From NCBI RefSeq assembly GCF_964340395.1, contig NC_135566.1, positions 15,235,001 to 15,299,000 of the forward strand: DNA of 64,000 nucleotides, in the 5' to 3' direction. The DNA is from Glandiceps talaboti. Lineage: Eukaryota; Hemichordata; Enteropneusta; Spengelidae. This document shows, piece by piece, positions 41,801 through 50,430 of the stretch. The position numbers and the translations under genes were made by a program. The notes under the pieces are model-generated. The model made no database searches, was not told where the DNA came from, and saw only the letters and a program-made list of their open reading frames with translations. Positions within the stretch are counted from its first letter, which is position 1. Each line of letters opens with the position of its first letter.

Positions 41801-44566
41801 TCAGGGTTTATAAGAAAGTTATTGTATCAAATTAACAAAACCTTTTCACAAAATATGTTTAGTTGCAGCGAGTATAGTATCTGTTTGATTCTCACACATT
41901 ACGTTAACTGTTTCTTCAATGGGACACATCTAGCAAATAATTGAAATTACACTCGGAGCTTTGTTTAGCCTCCTTTCGGAGATGGTTTCCTGATCGAGTA
42001 GACATTATGGTGCCAGATGAGACAACAGGGTGTTAACTTTATGGAAAAAGAAACGTGATTGGTGATTTAAAAATAAAAACAATACGGTGTAGCGCGCAAA
42101 TCTCTAATACTAAAATGATAGTTTTGTGTCAGGTTGTCTCTAAATGAAAGTAATAGCCTGCAAATATATAAGCGGAGGAGTTCGATTCGCTTGACTGTTT
42201 TATGTGACACTTATGGAAACCATCACTGTTCATGCTGCTAGCTACGCAATGAATTGATTTGATTATAGCAATGTTTCTCGAGATTTTAACTATTTAAGCG
42301 AATTTGGTGCCAAGGCGCATTCTACCATGAAGCATTATTTTATTTTAAGGTTAATTTCAGCTTTTCATATTTACAATTGCTTTGGCCATAAGGGGTATGA
42401 TGTCTAGGAAGGTTATGAATGCATGGAAAATGATAACTGCCACACGAAGCATCCATGTCACAACATACCTGTATACCGAAGTGCTGTATGCATGCCCATA
42501 TATTAAAGTACAAAATTCGTTATCCAGTCTTAGTTAAATTTCTTAGTTGCTATTTCCAGAAGCCAAAAATACAACATTAGCGAAATCGATAAAATACAGA
42601 TAACTAATTTGTGCCTAGGTTGTTTAGAATCTTTACAGTGCTCGGTTAGAATTGCTTATCAGCCTTTCAGAAGGAAATTCTGCAAGTGCATTAATTAGAA
42701 AACATAATATGATCATTTGCATTTTGCTTCTACCGATGGAGTAATACACCATAAGAGTTCATCTTATGAACTGTTATTAGAACATGATACTCAGAGTGAC
42801 CACAACCTTTCTTCAAAGAAAACACAATTCTCTTGACGACAGGATAAAGGTCGCAATTTCATCGGCAACGTTTTGCGTTGAAAGGGGTTAGGACTAGAGC
42901 TGTAAGTTGTTGTTTGGTGCCTATGCCGTTATAATAGTTGTTGATGACTTGCAAACAATGCTGTCTTGGAAAACATGTATAAGTTGACTTTAGCATCTCT
43001 GGATAGTCACGAATAAGCAATGAAAAGACACTATGTTCGTATACAGGGAGTGATAATAGTGTGTTAAGAGGAAAGGAGGGTATGATTAAAATAGTGCGTG
43101 TTTAATGGCAGAGGAAAAATGAAGCAAATCAAGTACCATAAAATCACAGCAGCAAAAGCCTTGTAAAACCGACATGGTGAAAAGACCCGACGTGTTGTTT
43201 ACTAACCAAAGTAATTACTTTCCTAGTTGTAGACATGCTTGACATTTCGAGGAGTTTTCGAGTGTTACCACTGCTCGTGAAATAATTTATGCCTGTTTTG
43301 GTACAGCTAACGGTAATTTCAAAAAATGGGTTGCTGTCTTTGAGGAATTCTAAAAGTTTAACTTTGTGGGTGGTTTTCTAGCTTCATTTCCGATTATAGT
43401 TTAGTCTTAACCAGCATAGGAGAAACATTGAAATATACAGATTGGTGTTGATATATATATTTTAGTAACATTATAGATTAGAGCAACGTTTGGCATTAAG
43501 GTATCTCTAGTCTTTGCTTGCCAGGGAAACAAAAGTGATGTTTAATACATTATTAGACTTTCTCATAGTATTTTTTCATATTGAATAAATGCTTATCATA
43601 CCTCATATCCTTGTATGAAAAACACTTAGGCCTAATAAAAACAATTGTGTGTTTCCGGTTACGCTAATGAGAGTATATAGAAGAGCATGTATTGATTATT
43701 TCCATCTGCCTGACCAGCAGCACTATGTTATACCATGCCTGAGACAGCGGAGGCAGGGAAAGGGGGGGGGGGTTAAACATCATTTACAATGATGAATAGA
43801 CGAGACTACAAGGTATAACCTTCTCCTTTCTTTCTACCCTTCGTTCTGATTATAAAAAGGTTAATTATAGTTCCTTTAATGGAGAAATTGTGCCCACTAT
43901 ATCCATTTAGAATTAATTTATATCCATGTCAGACTCTCCAATTTACAATGTCAGGGAAAGTTTAATTACATGTCACTTTGGCCCAAAATACCGACAGTGT
44001 TACCTCAATACAGAAATATCAATTCATTTCCTTGAACTACTACAAAATAATGTCAACTTCCATGTTGACATCGGACACGTATGCCTCCTCTTTATTCAAT
44101 TACATCAGGTAATCAATCTCTACTCAAAACCACTCATATAGCGCTAGCCTAGTAGAATGTCGACATTAGTTGCAAATTGCTTCAAGGTAAAAGAGTAATT
44201 CTAGATATTCAAATAACAGAAGAAAGGTATGTTGTTCTATTCCTTAGGATACAAAGATACAAGACGGTGTGTGTCCTGTCTGCAAGAGTTAAGTACTAAT
44301 ATAGTAGAATCTCGTTATCCAGGATGTGATCATTATTAACGTCTTTGGGATGTACGTCAGTCAGTCTTTGCTTTTAGTTAAAACAAATGTATACAAAGGT
44401 CGTGCCGAAGGCCTCATCCATTTATATGTATACAAGGTTATGGTTAATTTATTCAACATGTATGTTTTCCTTTTCCTCCGCATTTTGACCTTCCGTAAAA
44501 TGGAAGGTTTTATTTTAGGGTTGGATAATGTGTATATGTCTGTGTGTGCCTATCTATCTATCTATC

Positions 44567-44631
<65 letters not shown>

Positions 44632-44636
44632 GTCTA

Positions 44637-44734
<98 letters not shown>

Positions 44735-44737
44735 ATG

Positions 44738-44793
<56 letters not shown>

Positions 44794-47720
44794 GCTATCT
44801 ATCTAGCTATCTACCTATCTATCTATCTTCCCATCAACAGCAGTAAATTGCAACCACTTACAGAGGAGTCATAATTGTTTACATCGCCCTTGCTGTATGG
44901 TACTCATTGGCAGAGTAAGGCGGTACATGATCAAAAACCAGTCTAGGCAAACTATACGTATATAAAAGACATCTTTAATAATTCGCAATCACACCAAGTT
45001 GACGTACACTTGTGGAACCCCTATTTATAATGTAAAATATCCGATATTTTAAAATGTATTCAATTCTGTCAGATTGCCTATTTGATATCTAATTGCAAAT
45101 AACAGAGTTGTATTCTAAAGTTGGACGAACAAGGGAAATGGGAACATCAAACAGAGTGCCGTAATATTATCGATTGAATGAAAATTGCGTTCGTACAGGT
45201 GGATTTGCCTACAACAGTATCAATGAGGAGATTCAAGGAAATTTTTGAGTTATTGAGTTATTCCCAAGTCTTTATGAATTAGCCTTTCCAGCTGGTGATC
45301 TCCAATATTATACTAACAAATAATTGAATTGTTTTCTACAACATAGTTGTGAGACAAATTAAATTTATCAATTGGGGTCTGAGTCTCTATCTGAATTAAA
45401 TTACCACATTTACAATAGCGCTATTCAAAAGTGTATATGCTAGCTAAAACTTTTTTCGAAGCTATCAACATCCAATGAACAGTGTAAATTCACAACTGTA
45501 CAAATATGGATGAGTAAAAACGTCAGAGAACAATGACAATCATGGCACTACCCTTCCAGTTTAATCTTGCTTTAGTAACTTCTAAAGTATTAATGAATAG
45601 CTGTGTTTTCGTGCATTATTTGGATAATCATTAAAGCAGTTTTCCCATATCTTATCTAATATGTGTGTCTTGTGTTACTCCTTCACGGACCTCAGTGGTA
45701 TTTACCTGTATGGCACTTAACTTATTACTGCAATGTATACCTTTGGGATCACTCAGAAATGTGCATTTCACGCTCGTAGTTAGGAAGAATTATTTGTTGT
45801 GAGTATTTGCCATTGTTTAATCCGATTCCTAAAACCTTCACCGATCTACGAACAGGGGATTTCTCTTAAAGGTAAAATCAATGTAAATAACGACAACGTG
45901 ATAATCACACAATCTATTAAGTCTTGCATTATGTTTTTACTGTGATTATACTTATAAATCAAACTCTAGCGGATAGACAAATTAATCGGAATGTTTATTT
46001 ACTTATTTGAAATGTACAACAGAAGCTGAAAACACTGAGCATTGCGCTTTTAAATGCATCAGTAAATTTCATCAATGCTTGCAATTGCCCACAAATGAAT
46101 ATCTATGCATTGAAGTTGAAGCGCCACGCGTCATTAATGCTTGTGGAAATTGCCTTGCTATTTTGAAATTTAAATCCCATCCTTATCAGGTCAAACACAA
46201 ACTAATGATCTCTTGTGGACATAGCAGTTTTATAAAACATGTCTTTTAATTAGCTTTGGACTTTCGTTCGTTGATTTTGGCGATGTCCTCTGAACATACT
46301 GAAGAATCTATCTTGTACATCTCGAGACGGAGAAAAAACTAAACTATATTGTAATGTTTTGTGTTGTGGGATTGACTAAACTATATAAATATGAAACAAA
46401 GCTCACGTCTCTGAAATAGCGAGTAGCATAGTTTGACAAAATGGTTTGGACTGATAGCCATCTGACAGGCGATTTTAGTTTCCACAAATCCAGAACAGTG
46501 AAGGTTTACTATAAATTAAGACAAGCGTCGGTCGTTCGCCGACCTCTTTCCGAACTGTCAGTGTTTTTCTTCACTTGAGCAGCTAGGCTAATTGCTTGTT
46601 ATTGTACGTCGATTTCATAATTAACATACTGGGCATTCTGTTCATGTGGATGTAATTGAAATATTACTCATTTTTATATTTAAAAAATTGTGCTTCAAAG
46701 ACGTCAACCTCTAATGTAATAATCATTAAATTGCATTGTATTGCCTAGCTTTACAGTTCATCAGACAATTGAAAGATATAATTTCCATTAGCGATGGTTA
46801 TTTACAGAAACATCTTCCTTAGCCGTGGGTATCAATAACCTGCACAAATTCACAATCACGTACACGGGCATAAATAATGACTGATAGCATGTATAGCAGG
46901 GTACATTGAGACACTGACTGTAAAGCGTTGCAAAAGACACTGTAGTTGAGAACGCAATATTTACATCAAATTGGAACTAACGTAACGCTTGAACGATTTG
47001 TAAAGCAGCATTTCAAGCAGACGTTTATCTGTTTGTGTAAAATGCTACATTCTCACGAACTTCCATTAAACTTGTTGATGGCTTATTCACTGCACTTACA
47101 ATTACATTTACTTTAAAACAGGTATACAGAGTGATCAAATATATACCCATGCTTCTATAAAATTAACCTTACAGAATAAAGCATTCCATAGCTGAATGCA
47201 TATGAAAACTGTAAACATATACATTGATTGATGTTTATCGCAAATTACCATTACGAAAGTTGGAAGAAGAAGACAATTATGGAGATCGTCATAATAATCA
47301 AATTTGTAGCTTTCGTTGCATCATCACCACCATCACCATCACCATCATCATCATCATCATCATCATCATCATACACAATTTGATGAACTGTATAATAGTG
47401 TCGGTAAAGCATTTACTTTTTTCAATCAACGTTAACCTTTGAAATATCTTTTTGAATTTCTGTAAAAAATTGAATAACATAATATGTGTGTACTGTTCTT
47501 ACCTGATAGTGTGGCCGGGAAGGAGATGATCACGTTCAATGGCTTCTAGCGCTCTCAAAACGGCACCATAGTTGAATTTTATACCGAAATAAGAGGAATC
47601 TATGGTTGATAGCCATCCTATCTTTAGGACCTTGCCCTCTGTTCCTTCAGCTAGCACAACCATAAGAGATACCATCAGATGAAAGTATGTAATGCGTTGA
47701 CCGTTGTTTTGACGCGCCAT
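15364..47720 (-). CDS. Receptor (membrane) guanylate cyclase, natriuretic-peptide-receptor type, 23 coding exons
   Basis: The product makes cGMP from GTP at the plasma membrane, in response to a ligand that cannot be inferred here. The 23 exons listed separately join with matching phases into 3,138 bases (1,045 residues plus stop), close to the usual 1,050-1,100 of the family. Order: signal peptide about 1-29; ANF-receptor-type ectodomain about 30-445; membrane segment about 453-474; kinase-homology domain about 498-785; helical linker 787-833; cyclase domain about 850-1030. Catalytic residues all look intact: metal-binding D860 and D904, guanine-selecting E900 and C972, transition-state N979 and R983. 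The kinase-like domain keeps VAIK (K542) and DYG (D653) but has HGLLK in place of HRDLK, so it is a pseudokinase, as is normal for the family. Start is the first Met, directly before a hydrophobic leader. The exact subfamily and orthology are not resolved. The C-terminal end is ambiguous (see exon 23). Confidence 0.93.
15846..15937 (-). CDS. Receptor guanylate cyclase exon 22 (cyclase domain)
   Basis: It was found by phase and family pattern. It completes an Ala codon and then reads [19 protein letters not shown] and CKRGCISVK, matching 'ALkIHvS..tk..Ld..Ggy…RG…K' of the family (residues 990-1020). Acceptor TTCACAG|CG, donor AAG|GTATGTA. The segment before the GKG motif has two unusual cysteines (C1012, C1016). 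Confidence 0.9.
17789..18062 (-). CDS. Receptor guanylate cyclase exon 21 (cyclase catalytic core)
   Basis: The longest coding exon, residues 899-989. It holds [15 protein letters not shown] (guanine-selecting E900, metal-binding D904), [28 protein letters not shown] (C972) and [10 protein letters not shown] (N979, R983), so the active site looks complete for GTP. Acceptor is AAAAG after TTTGTGATC, donor is CAAG|GTAAATG. Confidence 0.96.
19248..19316 (-). CDS. Receptor guanylate cyclase exon 20 (cyclase catalytic domain)
   Basis: A 23-codon exon, residues 876-898: [16 protein letters not shown] then NFDVYK, the 'vv.lLNdlYt.FD.iI..[13 protein letters not shown]' block, which continues directly in exon 21. 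Acceptor GGTTTCAG-like TTCAG|GTC and donor AAG|GTAAAA. Confidence 0.94.
19636..19765 (-). repeat. Hairpin-bearing dispersed repeat, copy 2
   Basis: Reverse orientation copy of the 6365 and 41680 repeats: TTGATTTTTGGGTCCGCACC then CTAAAATCAGC. It lies in intron 19 of the cyclase gene. The central hairpin is conserved with one mismatch. Confidence 0.65.
20468..20591 (-). CDS. Receptor guanylate cyclase exon 19 (cyclase catalytic domain, first part)
   Basis: It encodes residues 834-875, ending in [20 protein letters not shown]860 in FSDIVGF is the first metal-binding aspartate. Acceptor TTTTAG, donor CAG|GTACAAT. Confidence 0.95.
21258..21398 (-). CDS. Receptor guanylate cyclase exon 18 (coiled-coil linker)
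   Basis: It encodes residues 787-833: [20 protein letters not shown] and [20 protein letters not shown]. This is the dimerising signalling helix between the pseudokinase and cyclase domains ('EERT..L..EK.kTd.LLy.mLP'). Acceptor TTTCAG, donor AA|GTAAGTT. Confidence 0.95.
22115..22301 (-). CDS. Receptor guanylate cyclase exon 17 (end of kinase-homology domain)
   Basis: It encodes about residues 725-786: [18 protein letters not shown], then [20 protein letters not shown], matching the family C-lobe 'CW.E.P..RP.F..ir'. Acceptor ATTGCAG, donor AAA|GTAAGTC with two bases carried over to exon 18. The opposite strand is also open here, which is a shadow. Confidence 0.94.
22499..22648 (-). CDS. Receptor guanylate cyclase exon 16 (kinase-homology domain)
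   Basis: It encodes residues 675-724: [16 protein letters not shown] then [20 protein letters not shown], the conserved 'LWTAPE.LR … G.[11 protein letters not shown]..Ei..R' block. Acceptor CTGAAG, donor AAAG|GTAATAA. Confidence 0.93.
23160..23322 (-). CDS. Receptor guanylate cyclase exon 15 (pseudokinase core)
   Basis: It encodes residues 621-674: [39 protein letters not shown]. The position of the catalytic HRD aspartate is L635, which marks a pseudokinase; the metal-binding DFG is DYG (D653). Acceptor GTACAG, donor TCAC|GTAAGTG, leaving one base. Confidence 0.94.
23615..24000. repeat. Compound microsatellite block: (ATAC)n, (CG)n, (CTCA)n, (CA)n
   Basis: (ACAT)n from 23615 to about 23726, a GCGCGCGCGCGC run at about 23728-23741, (ACAT)n to about 23812, CA-rich to 23831, (CTCA)n to 23908, (CA)n to 23953 and (CTCA)n to 23999. 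It lies in intron 14, immediately beyond exon 14. Confidence 0.97.
24029..24100 (-). CDS. Receptor guanylate cyclase exon 14 (kinase-homology domain)
   Basis: A 24-codon exon, residues 597-620, [19 protein letters not shown] then FDIIK, near-invariant in receptor cyclases. Acceptor TTTTCAG, donor AAG|GTGGGTA. A 400-base block of mixed microsatellites begins only about 28 bases into the following intron. Confidence 0.94.
24201..24305 (-). CDS. Receptor guanylate cyclase exon 13 (kinase-homology domain)
   Basis: An exact 35-codon exon, residues 562-596: [15 protein letters not shown] then [17 protein letters not shown]. This is the highly conserved 'H.N…F.G.c.dpPn.cil.eYC.rGSLqDIL' segment, split at the usual Q|D point. 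Splice sites CTCAG|ATG and CAG|GTAAACG. Confidence 0.94.
25438..25629 (-). CDS. Receptor guanylate cyclase exon 12 (start of kinase-homology domain)
   Basis: An exact 64-codon exon, residues 498-561. It has a serine-rich block ([17 protein letters not shown]) where vertebrate receptors carry regulatory phosphosites, then [17 protein letters not shown] with the VAIK lysine (K542). Acceptor ATTCCAG, donor ATG|GTAAGTA. Phosphorylation is an inference from family knowledge. An (ATAC)n tract lies about 60 bases upstream of the acceptor. Confidence 0.92.
25690..25752. repeat. (ATAC)n microsatellite in intron 11
   Basis: About 15 units of ACAT, roughly 60 bases from the exon 12 acceptor. Confidence 0.97.
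25897..25957 (-). CDS. Receptor guanylate cyclase exon 11 (juxtamembrane cytoplasmic)
   Basis: A 61-base exon, about residues 477-497, [17 protein letters not shown], equal to the family pattern 'R…E.EL..MLWKV.w.D'. Acceptor GTACAG. The donor ATT|GTATTC is weak, but it is the best one that keeps frame with exon 12; a better donor at CTC|GTAAAA would put a stop early in exon 12. Confidence 0.83.
26989..27070 (-). CDS. Receptor guanylate cyclase exon 10 (transmembrane segment)
   Basis: An 82-base exon encoding about residues 450-476. [20 protein letters not shown] is an obvious single membrane-spanning helix, followed by LILWYR at the cytoplasmic face. Acceptor CGACAG and donor TATAG|GTATGT. 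Found by phase continuity, as it is too short to show as an open frame. Confidence 0.92.
27241..27312. repeat. (TG)n microsatellite with TA-rich head
   Basis: TATG/TATA-rich start and a TG run at about 27277-27312, in intron 9 of the cyclase gene. Two near-copies of GACCG(C/A)GCTATATATATA follow at 27361-27410. Confidence 0.95.
28584..28692 (-). CDS. Receptor guanylate cyclase exon 9 (juxtamembrane ectodomain)
   Basis: It encodes about residues 414-449: [16 protein letters not shown], then [17 protein letters not shown]. The 'PP.DTP.CGF.NE.C' block is the hallmark membrane-proximal cysteine pair of natriuretic-peptide-type cyclases. Acceptor TTTCAG, donor TTCAG|GTGAGAT. One base of the final codon is left for exon 10. 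Confidence 0.92.
28979..29115. repeat. GCGCTT-type dispersed repeat beside exon 8
   Basis: TTTTATATAGCGCTCTATTT then CAAAGCGCTTTACAAATATT with a following GC-rich part is a pattern I recognise from dispersed repeats in many invertebrate genomes. It reaches to within a few bases of the exon 8 donor at 29118. Exact ends and family name are not determined. Confidence 0.6.
29118..29245 (-). CDS. Receptor guanylate cyclase exon 8 (ectodomain, uncertain 3' end)
   Basis: It encodes about residues 371-413, starting [15 protein letters not shown], the conserved 'G.tG.v.id..GDR' strand pair, and continuing [17 protein letters not shown]. Acceptor CATCACAG is clear. The donor is ambiguous: AGG|GTAGGG gives the left end at 29118, while GCG|GTGGAT would give 29139. 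Both leave phase 0 as exon 9 requires. The donor region lies against a dispersed GCGCTT-type repeat. Confidence 0.8.
29284..29590. repeat. Dispersed repeat with GCTGTTCGT motif, copy 1
   Basis: CTGTTCTTGCAAAAAGCTG then TTCGTACTCAATTTTTCAG and a purine-rich tail. It matches 30550-30900 (CTGTTCGTGCGAAAAAAGCTG, TTCGTATACG, TTTTTCATTGG). It lies in intron 7. Confidence 0.5.
30346..30481 (-). CDS. Receptor guanylate cyclase exon 7 (ectodomain)
   Basis: It encodes about residues 326-370: [20 protein letters not shown], the strongly conserved 'Y DA…YA.A.N.T' helix, then [10 protein letters not shown]. Two sequons (NKT, NGS). Acceptor TTTTTAG|GGA and donor CAAG|GTAAGAT. Confidence 0.92.
30545..30900. 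repeat. Dispersed repeat with GCTGTTCGT motif, copy 2
   Basis: Second copy of the 29284 repeat, in intron 6, with the same G-rich, purine-biased tail. Similarity is clear only over the first 60 or so bases. Confidence 0.45.
31657..31764 (-). CDS. Receptor guanylate cyclase exon 6 (ectodomain)
   Basis: An exact 36-codon exon, about residues 290-325, with one N-glycosylation sequon (NFT). Acceptor GTTCAG|GTT and donor GTG|GTGAGAA. The intron downstream of it contains a short run of TATAGTGT-like octamers at about 31560-31610. Confidence 0.87.
32019..32209 (-). CDS. Receptor guanylate cyclase exon 5 (ectodomain)
   Basis: It encodes about residues 226-289: [18 protein letters not shown], then [13 protein letters not shown], matching the conserved FC…R…ML.A…G.T…Y.F pattern of the family. 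Acceptor is TTCTCAG, donor is ATT|GTGAGTT. Leaves in phase 0. The charged stretch [14 protein letters not shown] corresponds to the region before the 'vligand' strand. Confidence 0.9.
32931..33345 (+). mobile_element. tRNA-derived SINE in intron 4
   Basis: The head has an A-box-like TAGTGGTTAGAGC (about 32945) and a perfect B-box GGTTCGAATCC (about 32984), an internal RNA polymerase III promoter. About 300 bases of non-tRNA body follow (CCTGGATGACTCCGG, CTGGGAACTGAATGG). The 3' end is not sharply defined. Confidence 0.75.
34075..34243 (-). CDS. Receptor guanylate cyclase exon 4 (ectodomain)
   Basis: It encodes about residues 170-225 (start VIIRAGNAV, end KVKRLGR plus one base). Splice sites are ACTACAG|GTTATA and GAAGAA|GTAAGAC. 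The content fits the middle of the ANF-receptor domain, before the helix that precedes the IIIFC strand in exon 5. A (GACA)n microsatellite sits about 65 bases upstream in intron 3. Confidence 0.88.
34308..34350. repeat. (GACA)n microsatellite in intron 3
   Basis: About ten GACA units, roughly 65 bases upstream of the exon 4 acceptor. Confidence 0.95.
34626..34807 (-). CDS. Receptor guanylate cyclase exon 3 (ectodomain)
   Basis: It encodes about residues 109-169. [15 protein letters not shown] and [10 protein letters not shown] are characteristic of the ligand-binding domain of natriuretic-peptide-type receptors. The acceptor is preceded by a T-rich tract (…GGAAG|GT) and the donor is GCG|GTACGTT. 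It ends on a complete codon. Confidence 0.9.
35160..35300. repeat. G/C-homopolymer-rich dispersed repeat
   Basis: A G run of about 13 followed by CCTTAGGAAATCAAAC and C-rich segments alternating with TTTTCTAAAACGTGA. Similar heads occur at 1626, 16060 and 61013 (see findings). Confidence 0.5.
35511..35617 (-). CDS. Receptor guanylate cyclase exon 2 (ectodomain)
   Basis: It encodes about residues 73-108, with the [10 protein letters not shown] and VMLGPPCSS motifs that match the first cysteine loop of the ANF-receptor fold. Acceptor is TTTCAG, donor is GTAAGAA. It enters one base short of a codon and leaves with one base, which fits exons 1 and 3. A long (AC)n tract begins about 95 bases upstream of the acceptor. 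Confidence 0.9.
35713..35834. repeat. (AC)n microsatellite
   Basis: AC run with ACGC interruptions, about 95 bases upstream of exon 2. Confidence 0.97.
41680..41790 (+). repeat. Hairpin-bearing dispersed repeat, copy 3
   Basis: It contains a perfect 13-bp inverted repeat at 41705-41734, TTGATTTTTGGGT and ACCCAAAAATCAA around a GTGG loop, then GCTACACAAAATACGTTCAC shared with the other copies. Confidence 0.7.
43626..43700 (+). mobile_element. End fragment of the AGGCC-type TIR family
   Basis: TTAGGCCTAATAAAAACAAT then TGTGTGTTTCCGGTTACGC matches the left end of the family. No partner end was located in the following few hundred bases. It lies in intron 1 of the cyclase gene. Confidence 0.5.
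44550..44830. repeat. Compound (CTAT)n-(CTGT)n-(CTAT)n microsatellite
   Basis: CTAT units to about 44637, CTGT units to about 44733, and CTAT units to 44829. It creates a spurious 182-codon Leu/Ser/Ile/Tyr frame. Confidence 0.98.
47321..47373. repeat. (CAT)n / (CAC CAT)n microsatellite
   Basis: CATCAC and CATCAT triplets in intron 1, about 130 bases downstream of the exon 1 donor. Confidence 0.95.
47503..47720 (-). CDS. Receptor guanylate cyclase exon 1 (signal peptide, start of ectodomain)
   Basis: This exon encodes residues 1-72 and two bases of the next codon. It starts at a Met followed by a hydrophobic stretch ([12 protein letters not shown]), read as a signal peptide. KIGWLS and the ALEAIERD / LLPGHTI motifs typical of the start of the ANF-receptor ligand-binding fold follow. 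The donor reads CAG|GTAAGAA. The following intron is about 12 kb. Promoter elements and 5' UTR could not be defined. Confidence 0.9.
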
Positions 47721-50011
47721 CTTCCTATTTTAGCGTATAGCTGAATAAATATTATCTTTCGAGAACTACCATACATCTATCTTTCGAGAACTACCATTAA
47801 TGAGTTTATCGCTGAACACTCAGGGATGCATGTGGATTCCAAACAGTCATTTGGACAGCACTTCGTTACACCAAAATGTATGCGGAAAAATTCAACTGTC
47901 TCATTGACAACATTGACAGGTGGTCTCCACCAATCACGACCTGTTTTAATATTCATGCTATTCTAAAAAAAAACATCTTAGGCATGGTGACATTTTGGTA
48001 AAAACAAGCTCTTGACGTTTTGTAAGGCATTTGGGGGCGTGACTTATATAACCACCAAATAACCCTTGTTCGTAAGCATATGATGCTCGATTATGAGTAG
48101 TTACGACAGTCGTTACAAGATTGACACACATGCCATACGACGTTACACAGTAGAGGCGGATCTACTACTTCACCAACACGTCAAATTCTTTCAACATCAA
48201 TCTCACAAGATGAGCATCTCAGAATCATGCGTGGATTACCAACAGTTTAGTCTTGTGAGTAAATCGCTGACAAATCTTGTATCTGTGAATAAAATTGGGA
48301 GGATTCTTAGTTCTTTCTGCTTGGATTCAGGAATTAGTCAGCTGAGATCACAAACTTTGAAAATCTGAAAATTCTTAGACGTTGATTTCAATTAAGAATA
48401 GCCTTGACCATGGAAACAGATGTAATTACTAAAGCTTGGGGGTATTAGTTATTGGAAACAGCTGACAGCTGGAACCTTGTATAATAATAACCTGTGATGT
48501 CATTGTCAACGATCTGCCATTAGATAATACATGTATCTATATCAAGTTAAACCCCGAGGATAAGATTCTCACTATATACAATATTGCCCTATGAATTATC
48601 AGACAAATTCAACCAATGGAATACAGATGATGTTACTGTTTTGAGTGATTGATTTTTATTGAAAATTTATCCTTCTGAACTTCGTATCCAGTATCATGGT
48701 GTTTTGAAAAAAATACAGACAGACTTATAAACGCTTTTCTAATGTTAATATCTGACCGACTCATTCAATGGGGTTGTACAAAGTTTTCTCTTACGAGCTG
48801 TTAGCACACACGTTGAAAAGGAAACACACAACAGTAAAGAAAAAATGTTATAAAATTTACGAATGTGGTGGTAAATCAAAGAGAATATCGAAAGCTGTGA
48901 TTACCCGATTGACAAAATCATGTGCTATTACATACTGACCACATGCTATTAAAATGCTGAATCACGTGATATTACGATACTAGTACTGATCACGTGATAT
49001 TACAATAGCAAAATGTATTTAAAACTCCATATGTTAGTTGTTGGTATCTGGTAATATATATCATAAACAAATATAAATTACAGAACCTCATACTTTGTTG
49101 GGGATTCCAACGCAACTCCTGTATTATGGATCAATCCTTCCCAAAGTCACGAGGTTGTCAAAAACAGACTCGGTTTTACAGAATCGATATGCAAGTATCC
49201 CCATAGCCAGAGTGATTGTCAAATCCTTGCAAAGCTAGAATTTAGTTATGTAGATTTGGCCTACTTAGTCATTGTTCACATTTCATTAAAGTTGAAATGG
49301 GTCAATCTGCCTTAGATATTCCGAAACCATCAGTGTCTTTGATTGTATATAATTATACAATTCAATGTCATAGGTTGAAGTCACTGTAAAGTGTACATGA
49401 CAATAACGTGTACCTTTGCATCATCATCATTTTTTTGTGACGAAGGCAGTGTAAGAAATTGAGCATCTCTAGATCTTTACTGCATTGTATTTTCACTGCC
49501 AACGTCACATCTACACACGTCATTTTTCTCTTCACTATAACTCATCTGAAATTGATTGAAAAATAGATGTACTGTCGTTGGCATATTCTGTACATCCTAC
49601 CGACATTTGACCCTCCACTCAACACAACGCACGCACGGCTACTGGACGTAAAATGCCACTCTTGATTGATTTACAGGGAGAATTAACTTCACATTTTTAC
49701 TAACCTTAGCTTATTGCACGATTCTAATATAAAACGCTGTTACATGTAATGGTTACTCGATCAAAATATCAAGATTGTACATTCTGATGGCTATTGAGAA
49801 TTTCATCGATTCCATCAGATTACAAGCACGATATCAAGGGAAATAACGTTTCTAAAAATAAGCATAAGATGAATTTCTGACTGTCTTTAGTAATTGTAAG
49901 TTAGCGATGGTGATTTCTTTCTGACTTTCTGACGAAATAAACAGAGAGGTAGGGTGTGAGTTATGTCGTGAATCTATTATTTCTATGTGTCTCACTGGGG
50001 TAACTATACAT
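47721..50011. other. 5' flank of the cyclase gene
   Basis: No clear promoter motif or neighbouring gene. An open frame at 48093-48368 (plus) has no recognised family. A short direct repeat, ATCACGTGATATTAC, occurs twice at about 48961 and 48989. Confidence 0.5.
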
Positions 50012-50136
<125 letters not shown>

Positions 50137-50430
50137 GTGAGCGCTTATGAGCGCTTATGAGAAATATATAAGAAATGCGTAGGTGTCTCTGGCAGTTAAA
50201 TTATTTTATCATCAAGTTGTCAAAATCTTTCAAACACGTCCATGGGTATTATATTTGGATGTTATATTTTCAGTCCATCAGTTTTAATGTGTTTAATGGT
50301 CTGTATCCAATAGCAACAGACAGTGTAAGCTGAAAATCACTGACGACTTGTACATCTTTCTATACTCAAATCAACACAATCTCTTTTGTATGACGTGATG
50401 TGTCGATTAACACATCTTGGCATAATTGCT

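Larger units (their letters stand above)
35618..47502 (-). other. Intron 1 of the receptor guanylate cyclase (about 11.9 kb)
   Basis: The intron has a GTAAGAA donor and a TTTCAG acceptor. I see no exon-like or recognisable coding sequence on either strand. It holds microsatellites at 35713-35834, 44550-44830 and 47321-47373, a hairpin-bearing repeat at about 41680-41790, a fragment of the AGGCC-type TIR family at 43626 and a G-run at about 43760. The stretch 35840-41670 is otherwise unremarkable AT-rich sequence. Confidence 0.8.

Noticed and set aside
43926-44141. 71-codon plus-strand frame in intron 1
   Set aside because: No family pattern; likely chance.
44326-44874. 182-codon Leu/Tyr/Ser-rich frame
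   Set aside because: It is a translation of tetranucleotide microsatellites.
46007-46249. Cys-containing 80-codon frame in intron 1, plus strand
   Set aside because: Cysteines are not spaced like a known domain and there is no other support.
48093-48368. 91-codon frame upstream of the cyclase
   Set aside because: No motif or splice context that supports a gene.
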